A stretch of 64,000 nt of DNA from VRUE01 sp035605695 (GCA_035605695.1 DATNGZ010000052.1:1-64000), one strand, 5' to 3'; positions 8,007 through 16,396 are shown, numbered from the stretch's first letter. Notes: generated from the sequence alone by a model not told the origin. Made by a program: numbers and translations.

Positions 8007-9095
8007 TTGGTGAGCCAGGTGCTAGACCTTCGCGGGCTTGTCTCCTGTCTCGTTCGCGCCGACTGCGATTTCGTGGTCATTGGGTCGAGTGCGCTGGCGA
8101 TGCAGGGTTGGGATGTCTCTCCTGCCGACCTTGACGTGATGACCGAGCCGGCTGCGGTCGGATCGATCGCCGATGCCCTCGGCCTGTCCGAGGAGGCAAC
8201 GGAATGGGTCATCGATGGCGATGCGCGTCGGCTCGAGTGCACGACCGCGATGGGGCCGGTCGACATCTACGTCGCTGTGTCCGGGGGTCTCACCTATGAG
8301 GTCGTGGCGGCCGAGTCGATCCCGATCCTGATCGAGAGTGGGCGGGTCAGTGCGCGGGTCGGCAGCCTCGAGCACGTTCGCGATATGCGGGCCGCGGTCG
8401 GTCGGAGTGGGCTGCCAACAGAGGCGACCGCGCCGGGGGCGAAGCGAGGGGTCCCGCGGGTGGTCGCGATCGACGGCCCCGCGGGTGCCGGAAAGTCCAC
8501 CGTCTCGAGAGCGGTGGCGAACCGCTTGCGGCTGACCTATCTGAATACCGGCGCGATGTATCGGTGCGTCACGCTGGCTCTTCTCGAGCGAAAGGCCGAC
8601 ACTGACGATCCGCGGGTGATTGAGGAGATCGCCCGCACGATCGAGATCGACTTTCGCGACGGCCGCGTGCTGTTGGGCGACCGTGACGTCAGCGATGCGA
8701 TCCGGGCCGAAGATGTGACCGAGGCGACACCCCATATTGCCGCGTACCCGGAGGTGAGGAAAGCGATGATTGAGCGACAGCGCGACCTGTTCTCCGCTGG
8801 TAGCTACGTCGCGGAGGGGCGCGACACTGGCACTGTGGTGGCCCCCAATGCTCCGCTGAAGGTCTATTTGACGGCTTCGCCTGAGGAGCGGGCGCGGAGG
8901 CGCTCGCTGGAGACCGGGGGGGGAGTGCCGGAGGTTCACGCTGCCCTTGTGGTCAGAGATCAGCTGGACTCAACCCGAAAACTTGGCGCCCTGCGCATCG
9001 CCGAGGACGCCGTGGTCGTCGACACGACAGAACGCTCAATCGATGACGTGGCCGACGAGATCGCGGAGCTTGCCCGCGAGCGCGGGATTGCCTGA
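8007..9095 (+). CDS. cmk: Nucleotidyltransferase domain fused to cytidylate kinase
   Basis: A single 362-aa reading frame. Residues ~1-135 form a nucleotidyltransferase-like domain: VIGSSALAMQGWDVSPADLD (G26-S27, D41, D43) and a third acid in GPVDIYV (D86). Residues ~150-362 are cytidylate kinase: VVAIDGPAGAGKSTVSRA, TYLNTGAMYRCVTLALLERK, EGRDTGTVVAPNA and VRDQLDSTRKLG. The Cmk half departs from usual motifs (LNTGAMYR rather than LDTGAMYR; GRDTGT rather than GRDIGT). Cmk phosphorylates CMP/dCMP. Starts are TTG 8007 or GTG 8010; a GTG inside the linker (codon for Val152) could yield a free Cmk. der follows 5 bp after the stop, the usual cmk-der order. Confidence 0.78.
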   Translation: MVSQVLDLRGLVSCLVRADCDFVVIGSSALAMQGWDVSPADLDVMTEPAAVGSIADALGLSEEATEWVIDGDARRLECTTAMGPVDIYVAVSGGLTYEVVAAESIPILIESGRVSARVGSLEHVRDMRAAVGRSGLPTEATAPGAKRGVPRVVAIDGPAGAGKSTVSRAVANRLRLTYLNTGAMYRCVTLALLERKADTDDPRVIEEIARTIEIDFRDGRVLLGDRDVSDAIRAEDVTEATPHIAAYPEVRKAMIERQRDLFSAGSYVAEGRDTGTVVAPNAPLKVYLTASPEERARRRSLETGGGVPEVHAALVVRDQLDSTRKLGALRIAEDAVVVDTTERSIDDVADEIAELARERGIA

Positions 9096-9100
9096 CGCCC

Positions 9101-10420
9101 TTGAACCGCCTGCCGACCGTCGCGATCGTTGGTTTCCCCAACGTCGGCAAGAGCACCCTGGTCAACCGGCTCGCCGGCGGCCGTGAGGCCGTCACCCACG
9201 CCGAGCCCGGCGTGACCCGCGACCGCAAGGTGGTGCGCTGCGAGTGGAACGGGGTCGCCTTCGACCTGCTCGACACCGGCGGTATCGACCTCGAGGACGA
9301 CTCCGAGCTGGCCCGCGACGTCCAGCAGCAGGCGCGCCTGGGGATCGGCGAGGCCGATGTGGTGATGCTGGTCGTCGATGCTCGCGCGGGGGTGCGGGCG
9401 GGAGACGCCGAGCTGGCGAAGACGCTGCGCGGCGCCAACGTCCCGGTCGTCGTCGTCGCCAACAAACTCGATCGGCCCGAGGACGAGTACATGAGCGCCG
9501 AGCTGAACAAACTCGGACTGGGCGAGCCGATGCCGGTCTCCGCCAGCCACGGCCTCGGCAGCGGCGACCTGCTCGACCGGGTGGTCGAGCTGCTCGGCGA
9601 CCGCGCCCAGCCCGGTGAGCCCGACGAGACGACCAGGGTCGCCGTGATCGGCCGCCCCAACGCCGGCAAGTCCTCGCTGGTCAACGCCTTCCTCGGCTCC
9701 GACCGGGTGATCGTCTCGCCCCGGGCCGGCACCACCCGCGACACGATCGACACCGAGATCGAGGTCGACGGCCGCCCCGTCATCCTCGTCGACACCGCCG
9801 GCCTGCGCCGCCGCTCCAAGGTCGCCGGGACCGTCGACTACTACGCCCAGCTGCGGGCCGAACACGCGGTCGAGCGGGCCGACGTCGCCCTTGTTGTCTG
9901 CGATGCCGCCGAGGGCGTCACCGCCGAGGACCTGCGGGTCTCCGAGATAGCGATGAAGGCCGGCTGCGCGACCCTGCTGGTGCTCAACAAGTGGGACATC
10001 ACGACGACCGATATCGACGACGCTCGCGCCCGGGTCACGCGCAAGTTGCGGCTGCGCCCCGCCGTCGTCACCTGCTCTGCAACCCGCGGCCGCAACGTCG
10101 CCAACCTGCTGCCGAAGGCGCTGGAGCTGGCCGACAAGGCCGGCGAGCGGATCCCCACGCCGGAGCTCAACCGTTTTGTTGCCGACGCCGCCGCCAAGAC
10201 GCCGCCGCCCTCCAAACGCGGCCGCCGCCTGCGCCTCTACTACGCGGCGCAGATAGGTGAGGCGCCGCCGCGGATCGCGATCCAGGTCAACGACCGCAAA
10301 CTGATCAGCCGCGACTGGGCCTACCACCTCGAGAACCGCCTGCGCGAGACCTACGCGATGGAGGGGGTCCCTTTGATCATCGACTTTGTCGTTCACTCAG
10401 GCACCCGCGAAGGCCGCTGA
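9101..10420 (+). CDS. der: GTPase Der (EngA), double-G-domain ribosome biogenesis factor
   Basis: 439 aa, TTG start 5 bp after cmk. Two tandem G domains are visible: GFPNVGKSTLVNRL, DTGGID and NKLD in the first; GRPNAGKSSLVNAF, DTAGLRRRS and NKWD in the second, followed by the C-terminal KH-like domain (LRLYYAAQIGEAPPRIAIQV). Der acts in 50S subunit maturation. The gene is complete and its stop is followed at once by a 106-bp repeat element. Confidence 0.92.
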   Translation: MNRLPTVAIVGFPNVGKSTLVNRLAGGREAVTHAEPGVTRDRKVVRCEWNGVAFDLLDTGGIDLEDDSELARDVQQQARLGIGEADVVMLVVDARAGVRAGDAELAKTLRGANVPVVVVANKLDRPEDEYMSAELNKLGLGEPMPVSASHGLGSGDLLDRVVELLGDRAQPGEPDETTRVAVIGRPNAGKSSLVNAFLGSDRVIVSPRAGTTRDTIDTEIEVDGRPVILVDTAGLRRRSKVAGTVDYYAQLRAEHAVERADVALVVCDAAEGVTAEDLRVSEIAMKAGCATLLVLNKWDITTTDIDDARARVTRKLRLRPAVVTCSATRGRNVANLLPKALELADKAGERIPTPELNRFVADAAAKTPPPSKRGRRLRLYYAAQIGEAPPRIAIQVNDRKLISRDWAYHLENRLRETYAMEGVPLIIDFVVHSGTREGR

Positions 10421-10526
10421 CCCAGGACGCGCGTGCCACTGCGCATATCGGCGTCCTCGGTCGCTCGCGTGCAGAGCACGCCACGCTCCCTCCGTCCCTG
10501 ATCTGCTTGGCCACGCACGCCCTGGG
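10421..10526 (+). repeat. Interspersed 70-bp core element with terminal inverted repeats, copy A
   Basis: Starts right after the der stop. The core at 10441-10510 (beginning GCGCATATCGGCGTCCTC, ending GATCTGCTTGG) is nearly identical to copies at 52133-52202 (inverted) and 57529-57598. The core contains a perfect hairpin GCGTGC-AGA-GCACGC. The flanks 10421-10437 and 10509-10526 are imperfect inverted repeats whose sequence (CCCAGG...) is not shared with the other copies. It separates der from the metK promoter. Confidence 0.85.
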
Positions 10527-10535
10527 GGCCGACGC

Positions 10536-10541
10536 TAGGCT
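10536..10541 (+). promoter_or_regulatory. Candidate -10 box (TAGGCT) for leaderless metK
   Basis: TAGGCT with 7 nt to the ATG at 10549, identical in layout to the aroF promoter. No RBS is present between the box and the start, consistent with leaderless transcription. No SAM riboswitch is visible. Confidence 0.45.
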
Positions 10542-10548
10542 TCGACCC

Positions 10549-11796
10549 ATGAGCGATATCCAGCCACTCGCCGAGGGCGAGTACCTCTTCACGTCCGAGT
10601 CCGTCACCGAGGGTCATCCCGACAAGGTCGCCGACGCGATCTCCGACACCGTGCTCGACGCGGTGATGGCGGGCGATCCGGAGGGCCGCGTCGCCTGCGA
10701 GACCTTGGTCAACACCGGCATGGCGGTGGTCTCGGGTGAGATCTCGACCAGCGTCCACCTCGACGTGCCCGAGCTGGTCCGCGAGACGATCCGCGAGATC
10801 GGCTACGACCACGGCGACTACGGCTACCACTGCGATCACGTCTCGGTCCTGGTCTCGCTCGACAAGCAGTCGCCCGACATTGCCCAGGGCGTCGATAAGG
10901 CTTACGAGACGCGCACCGAGTCGGTCGAGGACGAGCTGCTGATCGCCGGTGCCGGCGATCAGGGAATGATGTTCGGCTACGCCTCAGATGAGACCGAGGC
11001 GCTGATGCCGATGCCGATCCATCTAGCCCACCGGCTCGCCGAACGGCTCGCCGCGGTGCGCAAGGACCGCAGCCTTGACTACCTCGGCCCCGACGGCAAG
11101 ACCCAGGTCACGATCCGCTACGCCGACGGCCGCCCGGTCAAGGTCGAGAAGCTGCTGATCTCTACCCAGCACGCCGAGGGCGTCGAGTCGGAGTCGAAGA
11201 TCAAGCCCGACCTCTGGGAGAGCGTCGTGCTGCCGGTGCTCGGCGCCGAGGCCGACGGCCTCTTCGACGCCGATGAGTTGCGCCAGCACTTCCTCGTCAA
11301 CCCGACCGGCAAGTTCGTGATCGGCGGCCCGGTCGGCGACGCCGGCCTCACCGGTCGCAAGATCATCGTCGACACCTACGGCGGCATGGCCCGCCACGGC
11401 GGCGGCGCCTTCTCCGGCAAGGACCCGTCCAAGGTCGATCGCTCGGCCGCCTACGCCACCCGCCACGTCGCCAAGAACGTCGTCGCCGCCGGCCTCGCCC
11501 AGCGCTGCGAGGTCCAGGTTGCCTACGCGATCGGCGTCGCCCGCCCAATCTCCCTCATGGTCGAGACCTTCGGCACCGGCAAGCTGCCAGACGCCGAGAT
11601 CTCCCGCCTGGTCGAAGCGGAGTTCGACCTGCGCCCGGGCGCCTTCCGCGGCTACCTAGACCTGCATCGTCCGATCTTCCGCAAGACGGCCGCCTACGGC
11701 CACTTCGGCCGCAGCGAGGACGCTTTCACCTGGGAGCGCACCGACCGCGCCGACAAGCTGAAGAGCGCTGCGGGCCTCGAAGCAGCTCCTGCTTAG
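10549..11796 (+). CDS. metK: S-adenosylmethionine synthetase
   Basis: Makes SAM from Met and ATP. 415 aa; landmarks are YLFTSESVTEGHPDKVADAI, GAGDQGMMFGYA, DGKTQVTIRY, FVIGGPVGDAGLTGRKIIVD, GGGAFSGKDPSKVDRSAAY and GVARPISLMVETFGTG, covering the ATP, Met and metal sites. The ATG at 10549 fits the family start; an in-frame ATG at 10507 lies in the upstream repeat. It supplies SAM for the methyltransferases in this window (rsmB, rsmD, trmD), though it is not co-operonic with them. Confidence 0.94.
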   Translation: MSDIQPLAEGEYLFTSESVTEGHPDKVADAISDTVLDAVMAGDPEGRVACETLVNTGMAVVSGEISTSVHLDVPELVRETIREIGYDHGDYGYHCDHVSVLVSLDKQSPDIAQGVDKAYETRTESVEDELLIAGAGDQGMMFGYASDETEALMPMPIHLAHRLAERLAAVRKDRSLDYLGPDGKTQVTIRYADGRPVKVEKLLISTQHAEGVESESKIKPDLWESVVLPVLGAEADGLFDADELRQHFLVNPTGKFVIGGPVGDAGLTGRKIIVDTYGGMARHGGGAFSGKDPSKVDRSAAYATRHVAKNVVAAGLAQRCEVQVAYAIGVARPISLMVETFGTGKLPDAEISRLVEAEFDLRPGAFRGYLDLHRPIFRKTAAYGHFGRSEDAFTWERTDRADKLKSAAGLEAAPA

Positions 11797-11808
11797 GCGT
11801 AGGCGGGG

Positions 11809-11954
11809 GAGAGGCCCGGTCGGCCTCCAGACGAATTGAGTCGCACGCGCCTGCGGCGCTTAGCGACAATCGAAGAGCGCGGCTTCGCCGCGCCTAGAAT
11901 CACGAGTGCAGCGGCCGCTTCGCGACATTCGTCTGGAGGCCGACCGGACCTCTC
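11809..11954. terminator. Long hairpin between convergent metK and PH-domain gene
   Basis: A 28-bp inverted repeat with one mismatch (left arm 11809-11836, right arm 11927-11954, starting GAGAGGCCCGGTCGGCCTCC) encloses ~90 bp that contain a second perfect hairpin GCGCGGC-TTC-GCCGCGC at 11877-11893. It lies between two converging genes, so it may act as a bidirectional terminator, although no T-run is present. Part of the inner sequence (CGAATTGA...CACGCGCC) recurs at 27778-27796. Confidence 0.6.
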
Positions 11955-12019
11955 TCTCGACAGTTCCATTTGGGATCAGCTTGTGGCCCGATGAAAGAGA
12001 AGCTTCTCGCCGGGGGGTA

Positions 12020-12523
12020 CTACCGAGGAGGTTGAGCTTCTCCGAGTCCGTGGCTCCCGGCGGCGTTGGCCCCGGTTGCTTGGTCGACCCGGTGTACGAC
12101 GTCGCCCGGATCGGCAACCCCGTAGAAGATGAAGTTGTAGTCGTCACCTGCTGCGGTGTCGAAGTCGACGTCGCCTATTTGCATTAGACGCTGGTAGACG
12201 CTCTGGCGGTAGTTGACGTTTTGGACCCGCTCGAGCCGGGTCTCTTGGATCTCGCGGGAGATGATTCCCCGTTTGATGTTGAGGCGGCGGTCGGTGATCG
12301 TGTAGGTGGTCGCGACCCGCTTGACGAAGCCGGCCAGCACGGTCACGGCGACGATCACGAGGACGATCAGGAAGACGGTGCCGCTGCCGGCGCCGAAGAG
12401 CTTGGCGAGGACGCCGGCGATCGCCGCGACCAGGACTCCCTTCAGGTAGAAGCCGAGGATCGCCCGCCACGAGGGGTGGCCTTGGAAGATCACCTGCTCT
12501 CCCGGACTGAGGTTGAGCGCCAT
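12020..12523 (-). CDS. Membrane protein with bacterial PH domain (YdbS/DUF304-like)
   Basis: 167 aa from the ATG at 12523 (MALNLSPGEQVIFQG). Two hydrophobic helices (~25-45 and ~50-70) are followed by the bPH signature: ATTYTITDRRLNIKRGIISR, ETRLERVQNVNYRQSVYQRL and GDVDFDTAAGDDYNFIFYGV. Members are small membrane proteins of unknown function. An upstream extension to 12604 would overlap priA and is not family-like. It is transcribed away from priA. Confidence 0.78.
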   Translation of the reverse strand: MALNLSPGEQVIFQGHPSWRAILGFYLKGVLVAAIAGVLAKLFGAGSGTVFLIVLVIVAVTVLAGFVKRVATTYTITDRRLNIKRGIISREIQETRLERVQNVNYRQSVYQRLMQIGDVDFDTAAGDDYNFIFYGVADPGDVVHRVDQATGANAAGSHGLGEAQPPR

Positions 12524-12572
12524 CGAGGCGCAGCATACCCGCGCCGTCCGCGTCCCTCCATAACGTGAGCCG

Positions 12573-14762
12573 GTGTCGATAGCGAAGGTCGAGCCGCTCA
12601 CCACCGCCCGCGCCCTGCGCGGCCCTTTCGACTATCGGCTGCCGGCGGCGATGGCGGACCTCGAGGTCGGCAGTGTGGTCCGCGTCCCCTTCGGCCGCCA
12701 GCACCTGCTCGGCGTCGTTGTCGGGCTTGCCGATGCCTCCGAGCTGCCGCCCGAGAGGCTTGCCGAGCCGATCGAGGCGCTCGAGGCGGGGACGCCGGCC
12801 GAGTTGGTCCGGCTCGGCCTCTGGATTGCCCGCGAGTACTGCTCGACTCCCTCGCGCGGGCTGCAATTGGTGCTGCCGCCGGGGACCGGAGCTGGCGGCC
12901 AGCGGGTGCGCTCGCGGCTGGAGCTGCGGGCCGAGATCACCGCGGACGGCGAGGCGGCGCTTAGCGGCGGCGAGCGGCTCGGAGTCAAACAGCGCGCCGT
13001 TCTGGAGGCGCTGCGGGCGGGGGAGATGTCGGCGCCGGAGCTGGCCGCCGCGGTCGGCTGCGACCGCGCGGTGCTGCGGCGGCTGGAGGAGCGCGGCCTG
13101 ATCGCCACTCATAGCTCGCGGGTGCGGCGTCGCTCGGCCCACCCCGAGGTCGGCGCCAGCAGCGGCAATCCCGAGCTGTTGCCCGAGCAGGCGGCGGCGG
13201 TGGACAGCATCGTCGCCGCGCTCGACGGCGAAGCCGGAGCACCGCGCGAGCAACTCCTGCACGGAGTCACCGGCTCTGGCAAGACCGAGGTCTACCTGGC
13301 CGCGGTCGAGGCGGCGCTGGCGCGGGGCAAGGGGGCGATCGTCCTCGTCCCCGAGATCGGTTTGGCGCCGCAGGCGGTGGCGCGCTTTCGGGCCCGGCTC
13401 GGCGACCGCTTCGCGGTCCTGCACTCGGCTCTGCCCGACGGCGAGCGCTACGACGAATGGCGGCGCCTGCGCAGCGGCGAAGCGAGCGTCTGCGTCGGCC
13501 CTCGCTCCGCCGTCTTCGCCCCCCTGCGCGACCTCGGCTTGATCGTGATCGACGAGGAGCACGATGCCTCCTATAAGCAGGAAGGCGACCCCTGTTACGA
13601 CGCTCGCGCGGTTGCACGACGCCGCGCCGACGAGAACGGCGCCGTGCTCGTCGCTGGCACGGCGACGCCGCGCCCGGAGTCGTGGCTGCAGCTGCCGCGG
13701 CTGCAGCTGCCGCGCCGCGTCGACGGTCGCCCGATGCCGCCAGTGAAGGTGCTCGACATGCGCGAGGCCGATCCCCGCTCGGGCGCCTTGCACCCCGATA
13801 CCTGGGCGGCGCTGGAGGGCGTGCGCGCGGCCGGGGCGAAGGCGATCGTGATGGTCAACCGGCGCGGCTTCGCTCCCTGGCTCACCTGTCGCTCCTGCGG
13901 CCGGCACTGGAGCTGTCCCAACTGCGACGTCTCGCTGATCGTCCACCGTCACAGCGGCTGCGTTGTCTGTCATCACTGCGCCCACTCCGAACCTTTGCCG
14001 AGATCCTGCGGGGACTGTGGCTCGACCACGCTCTCGCGCGCCGGGGTCGGCACCGAGCAGGTCGAGGCGCTGCTCGCCGAGCGGCTGGCGCCGATGCCGG
14101 TCTTTCGTCTCGACGCCGACACCGCCGGCGCCCGCGGCGCCCACGCCCGTATCCTCGCCGCCTTCGGCGAGGCCGAGAGCGGCGTCCTCGTCGGCACCCA
14201 GATGGTCGCTAAGGGCCACGACTTTCCCGAAGTCACCCTGAGCGCGATCCTCGACGCCGACGCGACCCTGCGCTTTCCCGACTTCCGCGCCGCCGAGCGG
14301 ACCTTCGCGATGGTCGCCCAGCTCGCCGGTCGCAGCGGCCGCGGTGCCGCCGGCGGCGAGGTCATCGTCCAGACTCTGGCGCCGAGCGCGCCCAGCATCG
14401 TCCACGCCGCCGACCACGACGCGGCAACCTTCCTCGCAGCTGAGATCGAGCGGCGGCGGGCCCTGCGCTACCCGCCCTTCTCCCACCTGACCAGGATCAT
14501 GCTCAAAGCGGAGTCCGAGCCGCGCCTCGAAAAGGCCGCCGCTGGGCTCGCCCAAATCCTCCTGCCGGCCCTGCCGGAGGAGACCGACCTGCTCGGCCCG
14601 GCGCCGATGTTCCGCGTCCGCAATCGTCACCGCCGCCGTCTTCTGCTCAAGGCGAACGACCGTGAGGGAACCGTCGGCGCGGTCCGCGAGACGGTCGAGC
14701 GCCTCGCCGCCGACCGCTCCCTGCGCGAGATCGCAATCTCAGTCGACGTCGATCCCCAGTAG
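12573..14762 (+). CDS. priA: Primosomal replication protein N' (PriA helicase)
   Basis: Restarts stalled replication forks. 729 aa, GTG start. The N-terminal DNA-binding domain (GPFDYRLP, VRVPFGR) precedes the helicase: Walker A HGVTGSGKTEVYLAAVE, DEEH motif in VIDEEHDASYKQE, PRSAVFAPL, and the C-terminal GTQMVAKGHDFP and AGRSGRG. A cysteine-rich zinc region lies between (CRSC, CPNC, CVVCHHC, CGDC). Many actinobacteria carry a PriA with a degenerate ATPase (known for the group); here the Walker A lysine and DEEH box are intact, so it looks like an active helicase. Confidence 0.92.
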   Translation: MSIAKVEPLTTARALRGPFDYRLPAAMADLEVGSVVRVPFGRQHLLGVVVGLADASELPPERLAEPIEALEAGTPAELVRLGLWIAREYCSTPSRGLQLVLPPGTGAGGQRVRSRLELRAEITADGEAALSGGERLGVKQRAVLEALRAGEMSAPELAAAVGCDRAVLRRLEERGLIATHSSRVRRRSAHPEVGASSGNPELLPEQAAAVDSIVAALDGEAGAPREQLLHGVTGSGKTEVYLAAVEAALARGKGAIVLVPEIGLAPQAVARFRARLGDRFAVLHSALPDGERYDEWRRLRSGEASVCVGPRSAVFAPLRDLGLIVIDEEHDASYKQEGDPCYDARAVARRRADENGAVLVAGTATPRPESWLQLPRLQLPRRVDGRPMPPVKVLDMREADPRSGALHPDTWAALEGVRAAGAKAIVMVNRRGFAPWLTCRSCGRHWSCPNCDVSLIVHRHSGCVVCHHCAHSEPLPRSCGDCGSTTLSRAGVGTEQVEALLAERLAPMPVFRLDADTAGARGAHARILAAFGEAESGVLVGTQMVAKGHDFPEVTLSAILDADATLRFPDFRAAERTFAMVAQLAGRSGRGAAGGEVIVQTLAPSAPSIVHAADHDAATFLAAEIERRRALRYPPFSHLTRIMLKAESEPRLEKAAAGLAQILLPALPEETDLLGPAPMFRVRNRHRRRLLLKANDREGTVGAVRETVERLAADRSLREIAISVDVDPQ

Positions 14763-14774
14763 GCCAAGGAGCGG

Positions 14775-14819
14775 TGACTTCGTCTTTTTTCGCCCTATAG
14801 ACGAAGAAAGGCGAAGTCA
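14775..14819. terminator. Hairpin between priA and def
   Basis: Arms 14775-14794 and 14800-14819 (TGACTTCGTC.../...GGCGAAGTCA) pair along 20 bp, with the few mismatches all of the G-T type. The loop holds CCCTATAG. It lies 12 bp after the priA stop and is likely the priA terminator. The CTATA loop resembles those of hairpins in rsmB, ribD and after smc. Confidence 0.5.
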
Positions 14820-14837
14820 GCATAGGGAGTGGGTCCA

Positions 14838-14843
14838 TAGAAT
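14838..14843 (+). promoter_or_regulatory. Candidate -10 box (TAGAAT) for leaderless def
   Basis: TAGAAT, 6 nt, then the GTG at 14850, with no RBS in between. It matches the TANNNT-N6-8-start layout seen at several operon heads in this window. Confidence 0.45.
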
Positions 14844-14849
14844 TGATCT

Positions 14850-15494
14850 GTGGCCGAGAAAGCCGAGGCGAAGACAGAGGAGCGCGACGAGTCGGAGCTC
14901 GAGGCCGAGCTGCTGGAGCGGCGTGAAGCCGCCCTGGCGCAGGTGGTCAAGTTCGGCGACCCGGTCCTCAAGAGCAAGGCGTCGCCGATCCGTGAGTTCG
15001 GCCCCGAGCTGCGGGCGGAAGTCGATCGCATGATCGCGATCATGCGCGGCGCGATGGGTGTGGGCCTGGCGGCGAACCAGGTCGGCGTCCTGCGCCGCCT
15101 ACTCGTCTTCCAGGCCGGGGCCGACAGCGAGCCGACCGCCCTGGTCAACCCCGAGGTTGAGTGGGTCTCCGCGGAGGCGGCGGTCGCCGAGGAGGGCTGC
15201 CTCAGCCTGCCGCGGGTCTCAATGGACGTCGAGCGGCCGCTGCACGCCCGTTTCGGCGGCCTCGATCTCGATGGCGAGCCGGTGCGCCTAGAGGCCTCCG
15301 GCCTCGAGGCGCGAGTGCTGCAGCACGAGCTCGATCACCTCGACGGCGTGCTGATCCTCGACCGCGCCCCGCGCGCGCAGCGCAAGGCCGCCCTGCGCGC
15401 CCTGCGCGAAGGCGGTAGCTACGGCCCACCGCTGGATGAGCAGGACGTCGCCGATGAGGCCGGCGAGCATCGCGAGCCTCGCAGTGACCCGTGA
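14850..15494 (+). CDS. def: Peptide deformylase
   Basis: Removes the N-formyl group from nascent proteins. 214 aa with the three canonical motifs: GVGLAANQVG, EEGCLSLP and QHELDHLDG (metal ligands Cys, His, His). There is a charged N-terminal extension of ~25 residues (EAKTEERDESELEAELLERR) and an acidic C-terminal tail, both outside the catalytic core. It overlaps fmt by 4 bp (GTGA): the enzyme that adds the formyl group and the one that removes it are made from one transcript. Confidence 0.92.
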   Translation: MAEKAEAKTEERDESELEAELLERREAALAQVVKFGDPVLKSKASPIREFGPELRAEVDRMIAIMRGAMGVGLAANQVGVLRRLLVFQAGADSEPTALVNPEVEWVSAEAAVAEEGCLSLPRVSMDVERPLHARFGGLDLDGEPVRLEASGLEARVLQHELDHLDGVLILDRAPRAQRKAALRALREGGSYGPPLDEQDVADEAGEHREPRSDP

Positions 15495-16396
15495 GGACCA
15501 TTTATCTCGGCACATCGGAGTTCGCCGCCACCGTGCTGCGCCGGCTGGCGGAGTCGGCGCACCGGCCGTCGCTGGTCATCACCCCGCCCGACCGTCCCAA
15601 GGGACGCGGCCGCCGGACCCAGGCGCCGCCCGCGGCCGAGGTCGCGAGCGAGCTAGAGATCGATCTGCTGCAGACCGCGAACGTCAACGAGGACGAGGCG
15701 CTGGAGCGGATCCGCGCCGCCAGCCCTGAGGCGCTCGCGGTCTGCGCTTTCGGCCAGCTGATCCGCGAGCCGCTGCTTTCGGAGTGGCCGATGCTCAACG
15801 TCCACCCCTCGTTGCTGCCGCACTGGCGCGGCGCCGCGCCGATCGAGCGGACGATCATGGCCGGTGATGCTCGCACCGGGGTCTGCGTGATGCGGGTCAC
15901 GGCCGGTCTGGATTCCGGCCCCGTTGCGCTTTGCGAGGAGGTTGCGGTTGGGCCGGAGGAAGACTTTGAAGCACTCTCGGGGAAGCTGGCGGAGCTTGGC
16001 GGTGAGCTACTGGTGCGAGCCTTCGACCTGCTGGCGGAATCGAAGCTCGAGTTCGACGAGCAGGACGACGGCGCCGCCACCTACGCGGAGAAGATCGCCG
16101 CCGAGGAGCGTCGCCTCGACCCCTCGCGCCCTGCTGCCGAGCTGGCCCGCGCGGTGCGCGCCTTGACGCCACACGTCGGCGCTTACCTGGAAACGAGCGG
16201 CGGTGAGCGGCTGGGAGTGCGACGGGCTCGCGCAGTTGACGTCGGCGTCAAATCTGGAGAGGTGAAGGCGGAGTGGGGGGCGCTGCTGCTCGGTTGCGGC
16301 CAGGGTGCGTTGCGGCTCGAGGTCGTGCAGCCCGCCGGGGGCAAGCCGATGGCGGCCGACGCCTACCTGCGCGGCCACCCACTGCCGAAGCTGTGA
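15491..16396 (+). CDS. fmt: Methionyl-tRNA formyltransferase
   Basis: Formylates initiator Met-tRNA using 10-formyl-THF. 301 aa, GTG start inside the def stop. Landmarks: YLGTSEFAATVLRRL, ITPPDRPKGRGRR, AVCAFGQLIREPLL, NVHPSLLPHWRGAAPIERTI (catalytic Asn-His), MRVTAGLDSGPV, and the C-terminal tRNA-binding OB domain (ARAVRALTPHVGAYLE). An inverted repeat follows the stop. Confidence 0.92.
   Translation: MRTIYLGTSEFAATVLRRLAESAHRPSLVITPPDRPKGRGRRTQAPPAAEVASELEIDLLQTANVNEDEALERIRAASPEALAVCAFGQLIREPLLSEWPMLNVHPSLLPHWRGAAPIERTIMAGDARTGVCVMRVTAGLDSGPVALCEEVAVGPEEDFEALSGKLAELGGELLVRAFDLLAESKLEFDEQDDGAATYAEKIAAEERRLDPSRPAAELARAVRALTPHVGAYLETSGGERLGVRRARAVDVGVKSGEVKAEWGALLLGCGQGALRLEVVQPAGGKPMAADAYLRGHPLPKL

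Noticed and set aside
10420..10548. Possible SAM riboswitch before metK
   Set aside because: The space is the repeat element plus a leaderless promoter; no SAM-I to SAM-IV core motifs are seen.
12144..14630. Very long minus-strand open frame (828 codons) across priA
   Set aside because: It is the antisense shadow of priA in GC-rich DNA: the + strand frame has full PriA motifs, while this one is Arg/Gly/Gln-rich low complexity without domains.
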